This document shows, piece after piece, positions 26,601-36,200 of a stretch of 64,000 bases of DNA (positions within the stretch are counted from its first letter, which is position 1; the number at the start of each line of letters is the position of its first letter). This DNA comes from Marinobacter salarius. GTDB taxonomy: Bacteria > Pseudomonadota > Gammaproteobacteria > Pseudomonadales > Oleiphilaceae. A model generated the notes under the pieces. It was not told where the DNA came from, did no database searches, and was given only the letters and a program-made list of their open reading frames with translations. The position numbers and the translations under genes were made by a program. The stretch lies in contig NZ_CP136693.1 of NCBI RefSeq assembly GCF_032922745.1, positions 3,162,001 through 3,226,000 on the forward strand. The letters run 5' to 3'.

Positions 26601-26855
26601 CTATGCCGCCCCGTTCGACTTCTTTACAAGCGTCTTATACAGATCATCTTTCAGTTGCAGTCGCTGTTGTTTCATCTGGTGCAACTGATCGTCTCCGATC
26701 GGGGCATCCCTGCGTTCCAGGCCTTCGATTTCCTGGTCCAGCTCTGCGTACTGCCGAAAATGGTGCTGGAACGTCGGGTCGTTCTTTCTCAGTTCGTCGA
26801 TCAATTCGCCAAACTGGGGGAATTCGTTATGAAGTTCGTGGTTGGAAATGCCCAT
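26601..26855 (-). CDS. YdcH-family protein (DUF465)
   Basis: A small helical protein of 84 residues with the YdcH pattern: an N-terminal HELHNEFPQF, a middle NDPTFQHHFRQYAELDQEIE and a C-terminal MKQQRLQLKDDLYKTL. Members are conserved in proteobacteria without an established function. Coiled coil is predicted over most of its length. A GGAG ribosome site lies before the ATG at 26855. It follows a gene of unknown function at 26947 on the same strand, about 90 bases apart. Confidence 0.85.
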   Translation of the reverse strand: MGISNHELHNEFPQFGELIDELRKNDPTFQHHFRQYAELDQEIEGLERRDAPIGDDQLHQMKQQRLQLKDDLYKTLVKKSNGAA

Positions 26856-26946
26856 TACCTCGTCTCCTTCTTTTCGCAGAGTGGTCAGTCAGGATGCCAT
26901 TCATCATCGGGAGTTGTGAACCGTTAAAACGTTATAAAGCAGCTCC

Positions 26947-27729
26947 CTATAAATCCGAATCCAGCCGTTCCAATCCGAGAGAAGCTTTAAACTCACGATA
27001 CTCATCACGGTAGACAATGGCACCGAGAGCCATCGCGGCCTTGGTGGCCATGCGATCGAAGCTCTCCCGGATCAGCCGGGGTATCCTGGCTTTCGGTCTA
27101 ACGCTGGCCGTTTCAATCAGCACGGCGCCCATAACGAGCAACGCATCAATTCGACGGTTATCACGGTCGCCATCCATTATGTGGCGGGCGACCGATTGCG
27201 CGTCATTGAGTATCACCTTCTCGTCGTCGTTCAGTGTGGCGCCGTCGAACGCCATAAAGCTATGATAGCGACGCGCCCGTTTCATCATGAAGGCCTCGCG
27301 CACTGCCGGGTCCGATTCGCCGGAGTCCGGCCTGGTGTTGAGAAGTCCGTGAAGCCGGAAATCTACTTCCCCTGCTTCTCGTTTTTTTTCGAAGACGTGC
27401 CTGATATCAGCTCGGGCGATATCGGATGTGGTTTCCATAGCCTCGGCGATCACGGCATCAAACGTGGTTTTCTCGACCACGTCCAGGACACGCCGAATGG
27501 TATGGATAGACTTCATCAGCTCCGGCCACAGGCGCGGGTCCGCCTGGCCCGGTTCGTCCGGCATTTTGGTTTCGAGGGCCCGGGCACAGAAAAACGCCTT
27601 TTCAACGTCACGAATCGCAACGCCCGGTTCGTTCGCGATCCATTTGACGCCATAGTCATTGAGGTCTTCAATCAGGCTTGAGGTGAGAATAAGCAGGTAG
27701 TACTTCATACCGAGGGGAAGGTCTGTCAT
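26947..27729 (-). CDS. Conserved hypothetical protein
   Basis: A 260-residue soluble protein, mostly helical, that I do not recognise. It has no signal peptide or membrane segment. Charged and aromatic residues are well spread, as in a real protein; the C-terminal stretch (RIPRLIRESFDRMATKAAMA) is amphipathic. I place the start at the ATG at 27729, which has AAGGAG about nine bases upstream; a GTG three codons earlier is in frame. It lies alone between ydcH-like and fabH genes, the latter divergent. Confidence 0.6.
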   Translation of the reverse strand: MTDLPLGMKYYLLILTSSLIEDLNDYGVKWIANEPGVAIRDVEKAFFCARALETKMPDEPGQADPRLWPELMKSIHTIRRVLDVVEKTTFDAVIAEAMETTSDIARADIRHVFEKKREAGEVDFRLHGLLNTRPDSGESDPAVREAFMMKRARRYHSFMAFDGATLNDDEKVILNDAQSVARHIMDGDRDNRRIDALLVMGAVLIETASVRPKARIPRLIRESFDRMATKAAMALGAIVYRDEYREFKASLGLERLDSDL

Positions 27730-27915
27730 CAGCAGCACTCCTTCACAACAAGAGTTCCTGTCTACAGGTATAGCTGATTACAGGCTGAGTACCAGCTTTT
27801 CCGGGGTATCTCCCGCTCATCTTTGACAAAATGCTAATAGCTGGGAGCGATCAATAGGGTATAGGATGATTGAAAGAATCTGAGTATTGATCCGTTCACC
27901 TGAGGAAACTAGCAC

Positions 27916-28884
27916 ATGACGTACGCGCGAATTGTCGGCACGGGCTCCTATCTGCCCGAAAATGTCATGACAAACGAAGACATGGAGAAAATCGTCGACA
28001 CCAGCGACCAGTGGATTCGTGAGCGTACCGGCATTGAACAGCGACACATCGCCGTAGAAGGCGAAACCACTGTCGATCTTGCTGAAAAAGCATCCCGCCA
28101 GGCCATTGAAGCCGCCGGTCTTCAGCCTGCAGACATCGACCTTATTGTGTTCGCCACGTCCACCCCTGACAAGATTTTTCCCAGCTCAGCGTGCATTCTA
28201 CAGGCGCGACTCGATATCCATGGCTGCCCGGCTTTCGATATCCAGGCGGTTTGCAGCGGGTTTGTCTATGCATTATCGGTGGCTGACAAGTTCATCAAAA
28301 CCGGCAGCAGCAAAAAGGTTCTGGTGGTTGGCGCGGAACTGTTCTCCCGCATTCTGGACTGGGAAGACCGAGGCACCTGTGTGCTGTTCGGTGACGGTGC
28401 CGGCGCCGTGGTGCTGGAAGCCAGCGAGGAAACCGGCATTCTGTCGACCCACATCCATGCTGACGGCAAATACGAAGACCTGCTCCACGTTCCCTTTGGT
28501 ATTGGCGATGGTTTCGACCAGGTTCGGGCCGGCAAAGGCCATGTTCACATGAAGGGCAATGAAGTCTTCAAGATTGCCGTGAACACCCTGGGTAGAATTG
28601 TGGACGAAACCCTGGAAGCCAACCAGATGAAGAAGTCCGATGTGGACTGGCTAGTGCCGCATCAGGCGAACTTACGAATTATAGCGGCCACGGCTCGCAA
28701 GCTGAACATGTCCATGGACCAGGTAGTGGTCACCGTCAACAAACATGGCAACACCTCCGCCGCGTCGATTCCGCTAGCGCTGGACGTTGCCGTTCGCGAC
28801 GGACGCATCAAGAAAAATGAGGTGCTGCTACTGGAAGCCTTCGGCGGTGGGTTTACATGGGGTTCTGCGTTAATTCGATTCTAA
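27916..28884 (+). CDS. fabH: Beta-ketoacyl-ACP synthase III
   Basis: A 322-residue FabH-type condensing enzyme that joins acetyl-CoA (or another acyl-CoA) to malonyl-ACP to start fatty acid chains. All three active-site residues are present: Cys113 in QAVCSGFVYAL, His249 in VPHQANLRI and Asn279 in VNKHGNTSAAS. Length is normal. It stands alone, away from the usual fab cluster (plsX, fabD, fabG, acpP), so it may be a second copy with a special primer. A GAGGAA ribosome site precedes the ATG. A monooxygenase gene follows 78 bases downstream on the same strand. Confidence 0.93.
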   Translation: MTYARIVGTGSYLPENVMTNEDMEKIVDTSDQWIRERTGIEQRHIAVEGETTVDLAEKASRQAIEAAGLQPADIDLIVFATSTPDKIFPSSACILQARLDIHGCPAFDIQAVCSGFVYALSVADKFIKTGSSKKVLVVGAELFSRILDWEDRGTCVLFGDGAGAVVLEASEETGILSTHIHADGKYEDLLHVPFGIGDGFDQVRAGKGHVHMKGNEVFKIAVNTLGRIVDETLEANQMKKSDVDWLVPHQANLRIIAATARKLNMSMDQVVVTVNKHGNTSAASIPLALDVAVRDGRIKKNEVLLLEAFGGGFTWGSALIRF

Positions 28885-28962
28885 CCATCTACCGCCATTC
28901 ACGTTAGACGTATACTCTACTCGGTATCCGAATTCCCATAATAACGTCAAAGGGAAGATTCC

Positions 28963-30444
28963 GTGAACGAGAGTGCCCGCAGTACAACGCCGTCTGTCAT
29001 CATTATTGGCACCGGCTTTGGCGGTCTGTGTATGGCCATACAACTCCAGAACGCCGGGATAGAGAGCTTTACCCTCTTGGAAAAGGCCTCTGGGGTCGGG
29101 GGCACATGGCGAGACAATACCTACCCCGGCGCTGCCTGTGACGTCCAGTCTCACCTGTACTCCTTCTCCTTTGAACCCAAACACGATTGGTCACGTAAGT
29201 TCGGGTTGCAGCCTGAAATTCTCGGCTATATGCGAAACTGCGTTGAGAAGTATGGCTTGGCGAAGCATATTCAGGTCAACAAGGAAGTCGACAGCGCAGT
29301 TTTCAACGAAGCCAACAACACCTGGACAGTTACCACCACCGACGGCGACTCCCTGACTGCCGATATTATCATCACCGCTACCGGCCAGCTGAATCAGCCA
29401 GCCTGGCCGAACATCCCCGGCCTGGATACCTTTGCGGGCAAGACGTTTCATTCCGCCCGTTGGGACCATAGCCACGACCTGAATGGCAAGAACGTTGGCG
29501 TGATTGGCACCGGTGCCAGCGCCATTCAGTTTGTGCCAGAAGTCGTGCCACAGGTAAACGCTCTCAGCCTTTTCCAGCGTTCTGCTGCCTGGGTGCTGCC
29601 GAAGCCCGACCGGCCGTTCTATAAATGGGAACAGACACTGTTCCAGAAAGTTCCAGCCTGGGACCGCATCTATCGTTTCCTGATCTATTGGAAGAACGAA
29701 AGTCGCGCCCTGGCTTTCACCCGTTTTAACAGCTTGCTCGAAATCTTTGCCAGGCAGGCGAAGCGTTTTGCCAAACACCAGGTTAGCGATCCCGAGAAGT
29801 TCAGGCATCTGATTCCGGACTACAAGATCGGCTGCAAACGGATACTGATTTCCAACGACTGGTATTCAGCCGTTGATCAGTCTCACGTCGAGCTTGTCAG
29901 CACTGGTATTGAGCGCGTCGTTGAGGAAGGCGTTATTACCACCGACGGTGCTCTGCATAAGCTGGACACGATTATCATGGGAACCGGGTTTGCAGCCTCG
30001 GAATTCCTGGCGCCGATAAACATCACCGGCCGCAATGGCGTGTCGCTTAACCAAGCTTGGACCAATGGATCTGAGGCCTATAAGGGCATTACAGTTTCCG
30101 GGTTCCCCAACCTTTTCATGCTCTACGGGCCCAACACAAACCTCGCCCACAACAGCATTGTGTATATGCTGGAGTCTCAGGTCCGGTATGTGCTCGGTTG
30201 CATCAACACATTGAGCGCAACACCCGGCATGGCTATGGATATAAAACCAGATCGGCTTCGAGCTTTCTCTGAGGACGTTCAGGCAAAGCTTAAAAACAGC
30301 GTTTGGGATTCCGGTTGCCACTCCTGGTATCTGGACAGTGATGGTAAGAACACGGTGAACTGGCCCGGCTTCACCTTCACCTACCGCAAGGCCACGCGAG
30401 AGGTGAACCCGGATGACTACGAGTTCCTGCACCCTTCAGCTTAG
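28963..30444 (+). CDS. Flavin-containing monooxygenase, Baeyer-Villiger type
   Basis: A 493-residue FAD- and NADPH-dependent monooxygenase. The first dinucleotide loop is IIGTGFGGLCMAIQLQ, the family block is GVGGTWRDNTYPGAACDV, the Baeyer-Villiger signature FxGxxxHxxxW appears as FAGKTFHSARWDHSHD, and the second Rossmann loop is VIGTGASAIQFVPEV. Such enzymes convert ketones into esters or oxidise sulfur and nitrogen compounds. The start is a GTG at 28963 with GGGAAG upstream. It lies behind fabH and before a GntR gene. Confidence 0.9.
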   Translation: MNESARSTTPSVIIIGTGFGGLCMAIQLQNAGIESFTLLEKASGVGGTWRDNTYPGAACDVQSHLYSFSFEPKHDWSRKFGLQPEILGYMRNCVEKYGLAKHIQVNKEVDSAVFNEANNTWTVTTTDGDSLTADIIITATGQLNQPAWPNIPGLDTFAGKTFHSARWDHSHDLNGKNVGVIGTGASAIQFVPEVVPQVNALSLFQRSAAWVLPKPDRPFYKWEQTLFQKVPAWDRIYRFLIYWKNESRALAFTRFNSLLEIFARQAKRFAKHQVSDPEKFRHLIPDYKIGCKRILISNDWYSAVDQSHVELVSTGIERVVEEGVITTDGALHKLDTIIMGTGFAASEFLAPINITGRNGVSLNQAWTNGSEAYKGITVSGFPNLFMLYGPNTNLAHNSIVYMLESQVRYVLGCINTLSATPGMAMDIKPDRLRAFSEDVQAKLKNSVWDSGCHSWYLDSDGKNTVNWPGFTFTYRKATREVNPDDYEFLHPSA

Positions 30445-30532
30445 TCTTTATTTTCTCTATCCACGCTCGTCAATTTGACAGTTCGGATGTATTCATAGGA
30501 TGATTGGGTCATCATTTATCAGGATCTTAAAC

Positions 30533-31213
30533 ATGCAGCTCGCCAGAATCTCCAAGGGTTCTCTCGTCGAAACCGCCATAGAAAGCCTGCGCCAAGCCAT
30601 TGAAAAAAATCACTGGGCGATTGGCGAACGACTGCCCGTTGAAGCGCAACTGTCGGAATCCCTCGGCGTGAGCCGTAACACCGTTCGTGAAGCGGTCAGG
30701 GTCCTGGTGCATGTCGGCATGCTGGAGACACGTCAGGGGGATGGCACCTACGTTCGAGCCACGAAGGACGCTGGAGAAACCCTGCGAAGGATCAACCGCG
30801 CTCAGTTAAGAGACAAGCTCGAAGTACGGATTATGCTGGAGACCGAAGCTGCAAAGCTCGCAGCGGAACGTCGGGACGCAAAGGACCTGGAGAAAATGAC
30901 GCTCGCTCTGGATGAGCGGGCGAAAGCCGGTGACGATGTTGAAAGCCGAATCCGTCACGATCATGCGTTTCATACAGCCCTGGTCGCAGCGTCACACAAC
31001 CCTGCCCTGTCGGAGCTGTACGACTATTTTGCCCATGCGGTGACACAAACCATTGAACTGACCGAGCTCGATTCAGAACTTCCTGAACCTTCCCAGGAGG
31101 ATCATGAACTGCTACTCGCCGCGATTCGACGACAGGACTCCGTTAAGGCGGAAACCCTGTCGAGGGCTTTGCTCCAGCCGAGCCTTAAAGCCTTGGGGAA
31201 GAAGCATCCATGA
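30533..31213 (+). CDS. GntR-family (FCD subgroup) transcriptional regulator
   Basis: A 226-residue regulator. The N-terminal winged helix (about 1-70) includes ERLPVEAQLSESLGVSRNTV and an arginine-glycine wing RQGDGTYVRA. The all-helical FCD domain (about 85-220) has RIRHDHAFHTALVAASHNP, with the histidines that usually bind a metal. FCD regulators respond to small carboxylic acids. I choose the ATG at 30533, with AGGA 8 bases upstream, over an in-frame ATG 11 codons earlier. It overlaps the downstream transporter gene by 4 bases, so both are coexpressed and probably share a ligand. Confidence 0.88.
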   Translation: MQLARISKGSLVETAIESLRQAIEKNHWAIGERLPVEAQLSESLGVSRNTVREAVRVLVHVGMLETRQGDGTYVRATKDAGETLRRINRAQLRDKLEVRIMLETEAAKLAAERRDAKDLEKMTLALDERAKAGDDVESRIRHDHAFHTALVAASHNPALSELYDYFAHAVTQTIELTELDSELPEPSQEDHELLLAAIRRQDSVKAETLSRALLQPSLKALGKKHP

Positions 31214-32214
31214 AATTCAGGCTCGATACCTTCACGCTATTGCTGTTGGGTGCGATTGTCCTTGCCACGTTCCTGCCGGTGCGTGGTGATGCCGCCAACG
31301 CCCTGGCAACCGCTGGCACCGTGGCTGTGGCACTCCTTTTCTTCCTTCATGGCGCGGCGCTTTCACGTGAACAGATCGTGGCCGGTGCCACCCATTGGCG
31401 GCTGCACATTATCATTACCGCTTTCACCTTCGTTTTTTTCCCCCTGGTGGCATTACCCATCAACGAAATCAGCCGCTTTGCGCCTCAGTGGATGCCGGCG
31501 GATCTGGGGTTGGGGTTCCTGTATCTGGGCGTGCTGCCGTCGGCCGTCTCTTCCTCGATTGCTTATACGGCCATGGCGAAGGGCAACGTGCCCGCCGCCA
31601 TCTGCAGCGCCGCCGCTTCCAATGTGTTTGGCATGATGTTGACACCGTTCCTGCTGTTGCTGCTGGTGAGCACGTCGGGCGACGGCGGGTTTTCGGTCGC
31701 TGAGGCGCTCAAAGACATCGTGCTACAACTGCTTCTGCCGTTTGCGGTTGGCCACGGCCTGCGTCCTCTGCTGGGTGGTTTCCTGGCTCGGCACGGAACG
31801 CTCACCTCCCGCTATGACCAGTGTGTGATCTGGCTGATCGTGTATTCCGCCTTTTCCCATTCGGTCGCGAGTGGCCTGTGGCAAAACCTGCCTTTGAAGG
31901 CGATTCTGCTGGCCATTGGGTTGTGCTTCGCGCTGCTGGGATTCTTTATGGTACTGGCGATGTTTGTGGTTCGCCGGTTTGGATTCAGCCTGGAGGATGA
32001 GGCTGCCGTGGTGTTCTGCGGCTCAAAGAAGAGTCTGGCGTCCGGCCTTCCCATGGCCAAGGTGCTGTTCTCCGGACACCCCGGGTTTGGCATGATCGTG
32101 CTGCCGATCATGTGCTACAACCAGATACAGGTCATTGTGGGAGCCATGCTGGCTCAGGCGTATCGCCGCAGGATTGAGGCTGCGTCAGCCGCCGCCCCCC
32201 ATTCCACTGAATAA
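31210..32214 (+). CDS. Bile acid:sodium symporter family protein (PF13593/YfeH-like)
   Basis: A 334-residue membrane protein with about ten helices. It begins with a short inside tail and helix LLLLGAIVLATFLPVRG, and has family marks FFLHGAALSREQI and CGSKKSLASGLPMAKVLF, the crossover region of the BASS/SBF-like group. It probably takes up an organic anion with sodium. The ATGA overlap with the GntR gene ties its expression to that regulator. Its last 30 bases overlap the end of the convergent J-domain-like gene. Confidence 0.87.
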   Translation: MKFRLDTFTLLLLGAIVLATFLPVRGDAANALATAGTVAVALLFFLHGAALSREQIVAGATHWRLHIIITAFTFVFFPLVALPINEISRFAPQWMPADLGLGFLYLGVLPSAVSSSIAYTAMAKGNVPAAICSAAASNVFGMMLTPFLLLLLVSTSGDGGFSVAEALKDIVLQLLLPFAVGHGLRPLLGGFLARHGTLTSRYDQCVIWLIVYSAFSHSVASGLWQNLPLKAILLAIGLCFALLGFFMVLAMFVVRRFGFSLEDEAAVVFCGSKKSLASGLPMAKVLFSGHPGFGMIVLPIMCYNQIQVIVGAMLAQAYRRRIEAASAAAPHSTE

Positions 32215-32868
32215 GGTTGCTAATACGGCCAAGCCGACAATCCAGCCTATCACCGCGGGCCAGAAGTTAACCATCTGCGGCGGCAGTTCTTCCTGTGGCT
32301 GCTGATCACCCGTTGGCGTTTCCGCCTCCATGTCCTCCTCGGCGTCATGCTCCTGCGCGTCCCGCAGGCTATACCAGTCGAACCACCCCGCCAGAAACTG
32401 CACAACCGGCGCCGGGAAACTGCCGTTTTCCGCCATCGGCCGAACCTGAGGCTCCAGCGCGTCGGCAATTTCCTTGCGAACATGAGGCTGATCTGCAGGA
32501 GGCTCCCCGAGAATGGCTTTCCAGATCTGTGCGTCCTTGCTGCGGCTGGAATCGTTCAGCAGGGCTCGGACCTGAATCACCACCTCTCGCACCACTTGTC
32601 GTTCCGAGGCATCCAGCTCCTGATCCTCCTGCCTCACTGCCACAGGGGTATCAGCAACCTGAGGCTGTTCTTCATTACCGGCATCGGATGGTTCGTTGTC
32701 CGTTTGCGGCTCGCCGCCCGTTGCTTCCTTGAAAGCCTGCCGCAACCGTTCAAGCTCCTCCCCAGAGGCGAACTTTTCTTGTTGCTCATAAGCCGCCCTG
32801 ATACGGGCATGATCACCGGTGGGCTCGATACCCAATACTTCCCAACAATTCATAGAGTTATAACTCAT
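32185..32868 (-). CDS. Membrane-anchored protein with degenerate J domain
   Basis: A 227-residue protein. The N-terminal 50 residues (CWEVLGIEPTGDHARIRAAY, then ERLRQAFKEAT) have the helix pattern of a J domain, but the HPD motif that stimulates Hsp70 is not present. The middle is acidic and low complexity; a conserved helical block lies at about 90-165. One membrane helix near the C-terminus (FWPAVIGWIVGLAVLATLF) is followed by a short GMGGGG end. The layout recalls the DjlB/DjlC type of C-tail-anchored J proteins. Function unknown. It overlaps the transporter gene end by 30 bases. Confidence 0.6.
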   Translation of the reverse strand: MSYNSMNCWEVLGIEPTGDHARIRAAYEQQEKFASGEELERLRQAFKEATGGEPQTDNEPSDAGNEEQPQVADTPVAVRQEDQELDASERQVVREVVIQVRALLNDSSRSKDAQIWKAILGEPPADQPHVRKEIADALEPQVRPMAENGSFPAPVVQFLAGWFDWYSLRDAQEHDAEEDMEAETPTGDQQPQEELPPQMVNFWPAVIGWIVGLAVLATLFSGMGGGG

Positions 32869-32982
32869 TCATCAGACTTTCATTAAATTTTAGAGAGACA
32901 AATGTAATCTGGTCACATAGGATATAAAAAAAGCGTTCACCATAAAAAAATCCCACACTCGGCAAAGTATAAAACGACACTC

Positions 32983-35178
32983 ATGCCCGTTACGACCTAT
33001 CTCATTAAAATTCCGGGGCTTGTTCGCCCTAATGCGTATCGCAGTCGCCTGATCTCGGTGTTTGCGGGCACGTTCATCGCCGTTGTTCCGGTGGTAGCGG
33101 CGGTAGCGGAGGAAAGCAACGAGCAAACTTTCGAGCTGGCAGCGCTTGGCGATTCACCGGAAGCCTTTGAAATGGATTCCAGAATTCCAGAGGTACTGAC
33201 CACAACCCGTCTCAGGCAACCGAAGTCACGTGTGCCCGGCACGACCACCATCATCACCGGCGAAATGATCCGGGATCTCGGCATCATGAACCTGGTTGAA
33301 GTATTTCGCCTGGTCCCTGGCATGACGGTAGCCGAGGTTGGGAGCAACAGTCCGGTAACGAGCTACCACGGTACTGTACATTACGAGCAGCGCCGACTGC
33401 AGGTTCAGGTCGATGGCCGTACGTCGTACCGCCCTAACCTGTCCGACATGGACTGGAATACCATGCCGGTTCCCCTGGAGCTGATAGAACGAATCGAGGT
33501 CAGCCGTGGCCCAAACAGCGCCGCGTATGGCATCAATGCCTTCCTCGGGACCATCAATATCATCACCCGTGCGCCCGAGGATACGGCCGGCATCGAAGCC
33601 CGCGCCATTACCGGCTCCAGAGGCTATAAAAGAGTGTTTGGTTCCGCCGGCAACGCCTCTGGCGACTACAACTGGCGCCTGGCCTACGAGAAGCGAAAAT
33701 CGGACGGCTTTGATGAGCAGGTAGACGATGACATCTACTACCCCTTCCATGATGGCTATGACATCAACACCTTTACGTACGACAGCAGTTTGTTCTTGAA
33801 CAGCCAGTACAGTCTGGACTTGCGCGGCGGTGTGGTGGATGGCGTTGACGAGGAGGACCAGATCAAGAACGGGAAGCTCGGCGCCAATGACCACCCTGAC
33901 ATCATCGTCGATGACTACTATCTACAAACCCGCCTGAACGTAACGACCTCCGAAAGCCATTTCTATCATGTTCAGGCCAGCTTCCAAAACTATGATCGAC
34001 GGCAGCGCTGGAGCATCTGCATTCCCGGGGATACCTTTAACAATATTCTTCAGGGAAACAGCCCTGATCTCGTCCCCTGCGCCGCGAACGAAGTAGACCC
34101 TTTCAGGGCAAACTTGAATGAAGACATCGAGGAATCCCGCCTGGAGTTCGAAATCCAGGATACCCTGTTGTTCAACCCGGACCTCAAACTGGTATCAGGT
34201 CTTGGTTATCGTAAGGACACTTATCGATCGGAAACCTATTTCAATGGCCGCGGTAACAATTACCAGTCGCAGGTTTTTGCGAACCTTGAGTATTCCCCTT
34301 TACGTTGGCTTACCCTGAACGCTGGCGGCAATTGGGAAAAAACCACCACCACGGATGAAGGCTACTTTTCACCCAGGGTGGCTGCCAACTTCATCCTGGC
34401 GAATAACCACACGCTTCGATTTGTCTACTCCGAGGCAGTCCGGACGCCGGATGCGTTCGAGCAGAATCCGGACTGGTCCTATCGCCCCAGGAATGTCCAG
34501 CCGCCTTACGCTTTCCTTGAAGGGCAACGGTTCCTGGTGGCTAATCTGGTCGACCCCGCCACGTCGACGTATGGCAAAACACTTGAAGAAGAGCGCATAA
34601 TTTCCCGGGAAATAAGCTATTTTGGTCAGTATTACCTGGACAGATCTACCTTGTCACTGGAAGTTCGATATTTCAACGACAAACTCCGCGACATGATCAG
34701 TGGCATTATCAACGAAGAAGACTGGACCATTGACAACAATGTCGCACTCGATCAAAAAGGCTTTGAAGTCGAAGCGTCACTGGACTTTCCCGGTACGAAG
34801 CTGAGGATGAGCTATGCTTATCTGGATCAGGACGGTCGCTATACCGGCGCCAATGATCGTGATGCCGGTGACAAACGATACGCCATTGACTTGCTCGGGC
34901 GGTTGTCGGTCAGGCATTCAGGAAGTTTTGCGTGGATACAGGACCTGCCTTTCAATCTGACCTCGTCCGCAGCGTACTATTTTGCGGATGAGTTCCGACG
35001 TTCACAGTTTGAACGTCTGGACCTAAGACTGGCAAGGCGCATTTTCGAAACCGGCTACAGCTATGAGTTTGCCGTTACCATGCAACACTATCTGGACCAG
35101 GACACGACGGATCTGAGCCCCGATAACATTATCAGGGATCATAACCAATTCTTCGCTGAAGTCGGCGTAAGATTCTAA
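32983..35178 (+). CDS. TonB-dependent outer membrane receptor
   Basis: A 731-residue outer membrane channel. The signal peptide spans about 20-42 (cut after VAAVA) behind a rather long basic start. The plug domain (about 60-180) has PGTTTIITGEMIRDLGIMNL, VFRLVPGM and IERIEVSRGPNSAAYGINAF. The rest is a beta barrel ending in an aromatic residue, FFAEVGVRF, as OMP insertion needs. There is no obvious siderophore-specific mark. It is followed 35 bases later by a substrate-binding protein and then by a hybrid kinase, a three-gene unit that looks like uptake plus sensing of the same compound. Confidence 0.88.
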   Translation: MPVTTYLIKIPGLVRPNAYRSRLISVFAGTFIAVVPVVAAVAEESNEQTFELAALGDSPEAFEMDSRIPEVLTTTRLRQPKSRVPGTTTIITGEMIRDLGIMNLVEVFRLVPGMTVAEVGSNSPVTSYHGTVHYEQRRLQVQVDGRTSYRPNLSDMDWNTMPVPLELIERIEVSRGPNSAAYGINAFLGTINIITRAPEDTAGIEARAITGSRGYKRVFGSAGNASGDYNWRLAYEKRKSDGFDEQVDDDIYYPFHDGYDINTFTYDSSLFLNSQYSLDLRGGVVDGVDEEDQIKNGKLGANDHPDIIVDDYYLQTRLNVTTSESHFYHVQASFQNYDRRQRWSICIPGDTFNNILQGNSPDLVPCAANEVDPFRANLNEDIEESRLEFEIQDTLLFNPDLKLVSGLGYRKDTYRSETYFNGRGNNYQSQVFANLEYSPLRWLTLNAGGNWEKTTTTDEGYFSPRVAANFILANNHTLRFVYSEAVRTPDAFEQNPDWSYRPRNVQPPYAFLEGQRFLVANLVDPATSTYGKTLEEERIISREISYFGQYYLDRSTLSLEVRYFNDKLRDMISGIINEEDWTIDNNVALDQKGFEVEASLDFPGTKLRMSYAYLDQDGRYTGANDRDAGDKRYAIDLLGRLSVRHSGSFAWIQDLPFNLTSSAAYYFADEFRRSQFERLDLRLARRIFETGYSYEFAVTMQHYLDQDTTDLSPDNIIRDHNQFFAEVGVRF

Positions 35179-35213
35179 AAGCACCACACGGACGATAACC
35201 GACCCTGGACGGT

Positions 35214-36200
35214 ATGAAACCAACGCACAACACTAAAATAGGGAGAGATACAAGCGGCGATGCCAGTCGGCGCGCACTGGTCAGCGCCGTACTGTTCCTG
35301 CTTGTCGTGTTGTCCTTGTCTTTTCAGCCTGTTCGCGCGCAATCCACGTCCGATTCCCAGGTGTATCTGGCCGGTTCCGAGAACTCGGCTTTAAACCGCC
35401 GCATGCGCTCCCTTCTTCAGGAGGCGCTGGGAAGTACCGCCACCATTCGCTCCCTCAGTAGCGGCCAGACGTCTCAGGACAATACCACACCAGTCATCAC
35501 GCTCGGACCAAAAGCCTTTACACGGGTCAGGCAGGAAAATCGTCATGTGCCTATCCTGGCGTTGCTTGTGGATCAATCGTTTATTGACGGATACGCTGAG
35601 CGCTCCGCGGGTTCGGTTTCCGGCATACTGTACAACCCCCCATTGATCAGACAGGCCGTCGCTGGGCAAGAGATCCTGCCTCATGCGACCCGAGTGGCGA
35701 TGCTTGCCCGTCCCGAAACCATTGAGCTTTACGAGCCTGTGGTCGACAAATTGCCAACCTACGGCCTCGAGGCGCGGGTATTTGTCGTTAGCTCCGACGA
35801 CAACCTGATACCAACGCTCATTCATGCGCTGAACTATGGTGACTTTATTCTGGCCGCGCCGGACAGTGGTATATACAACCCCAGGACTATCAAACACATC
35901 CTGCTGACCGCCTACCGTCGTAACCGCATTGTTATCGGCCCCAGTCAGGCCTATGTTAAAGCGGGATCGCTGGCGTCGACCTATACACCTTTAACCGAGA
36001 TTGCCAAACTGGCGGCTGAATACATAGAACAATACCGCCTCGACGGCCAGTTCCCCCCGCCCGCCTATCCCAACGTTTTCAGAATCGAGCTTAACGGCCA
36101 GGTTGCGCGTTCACTGAACATTCCGCTGCCCGACCGTGAGGAAATTATCGAGTCTGTCAGCGAGCGGCTTGCCGGTTCCAAGGAGGCGTCTGATGATTAA
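35214..36200 (+). CDS. Orphan ABC-type substrate-binding protein
   Basis: A 328-residue exported protein. A signal peptide lies at about 18-43 (hydrophobic LFLLVVLSLSFQPVRAQ). The mature part has two lobes as in COG2984-like binding proteins: TPVITLGPKAFTRV, VPILALLVDQSF, GSVSGILYNPP, TRVAMLARPET, and DFILAAPDSGIYN. No ABC permease or ATPase is next to it. It overlaps the histidine kinase gene by 8 bases, so the two are translationally coupled; a sensory role for the binding protein is the natural inference. Confidence 0.78.
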   Translation: MKPTHNTKIGRDTSGDASRRALVSAVLFLLVVLSLSFQPVRAQSTSDSQVYLAGSENSALNRRMRSLLQEALGSTATIRSLSSGQTSQDNTTPVITLGPKAFTRVRQENRHVPILALLVDQSFIDGYAERSAGSVSGILYNPPLIRQAVAGQEILPHATRVAMLARPETIELYEPVVDKLPTYGLEARVFVVSSDDNLIPTLIHALNYGDFILAAPDSGIYNPRTIKHILLTAYRRNRIVIGPSQAYVKAGSLASTYTPLTEIAKLAAEYIEQYRLDGQFPPPAYPNVFRIELNGQVARSLNIPLPDREEIIESVSERLAGSKEASDD

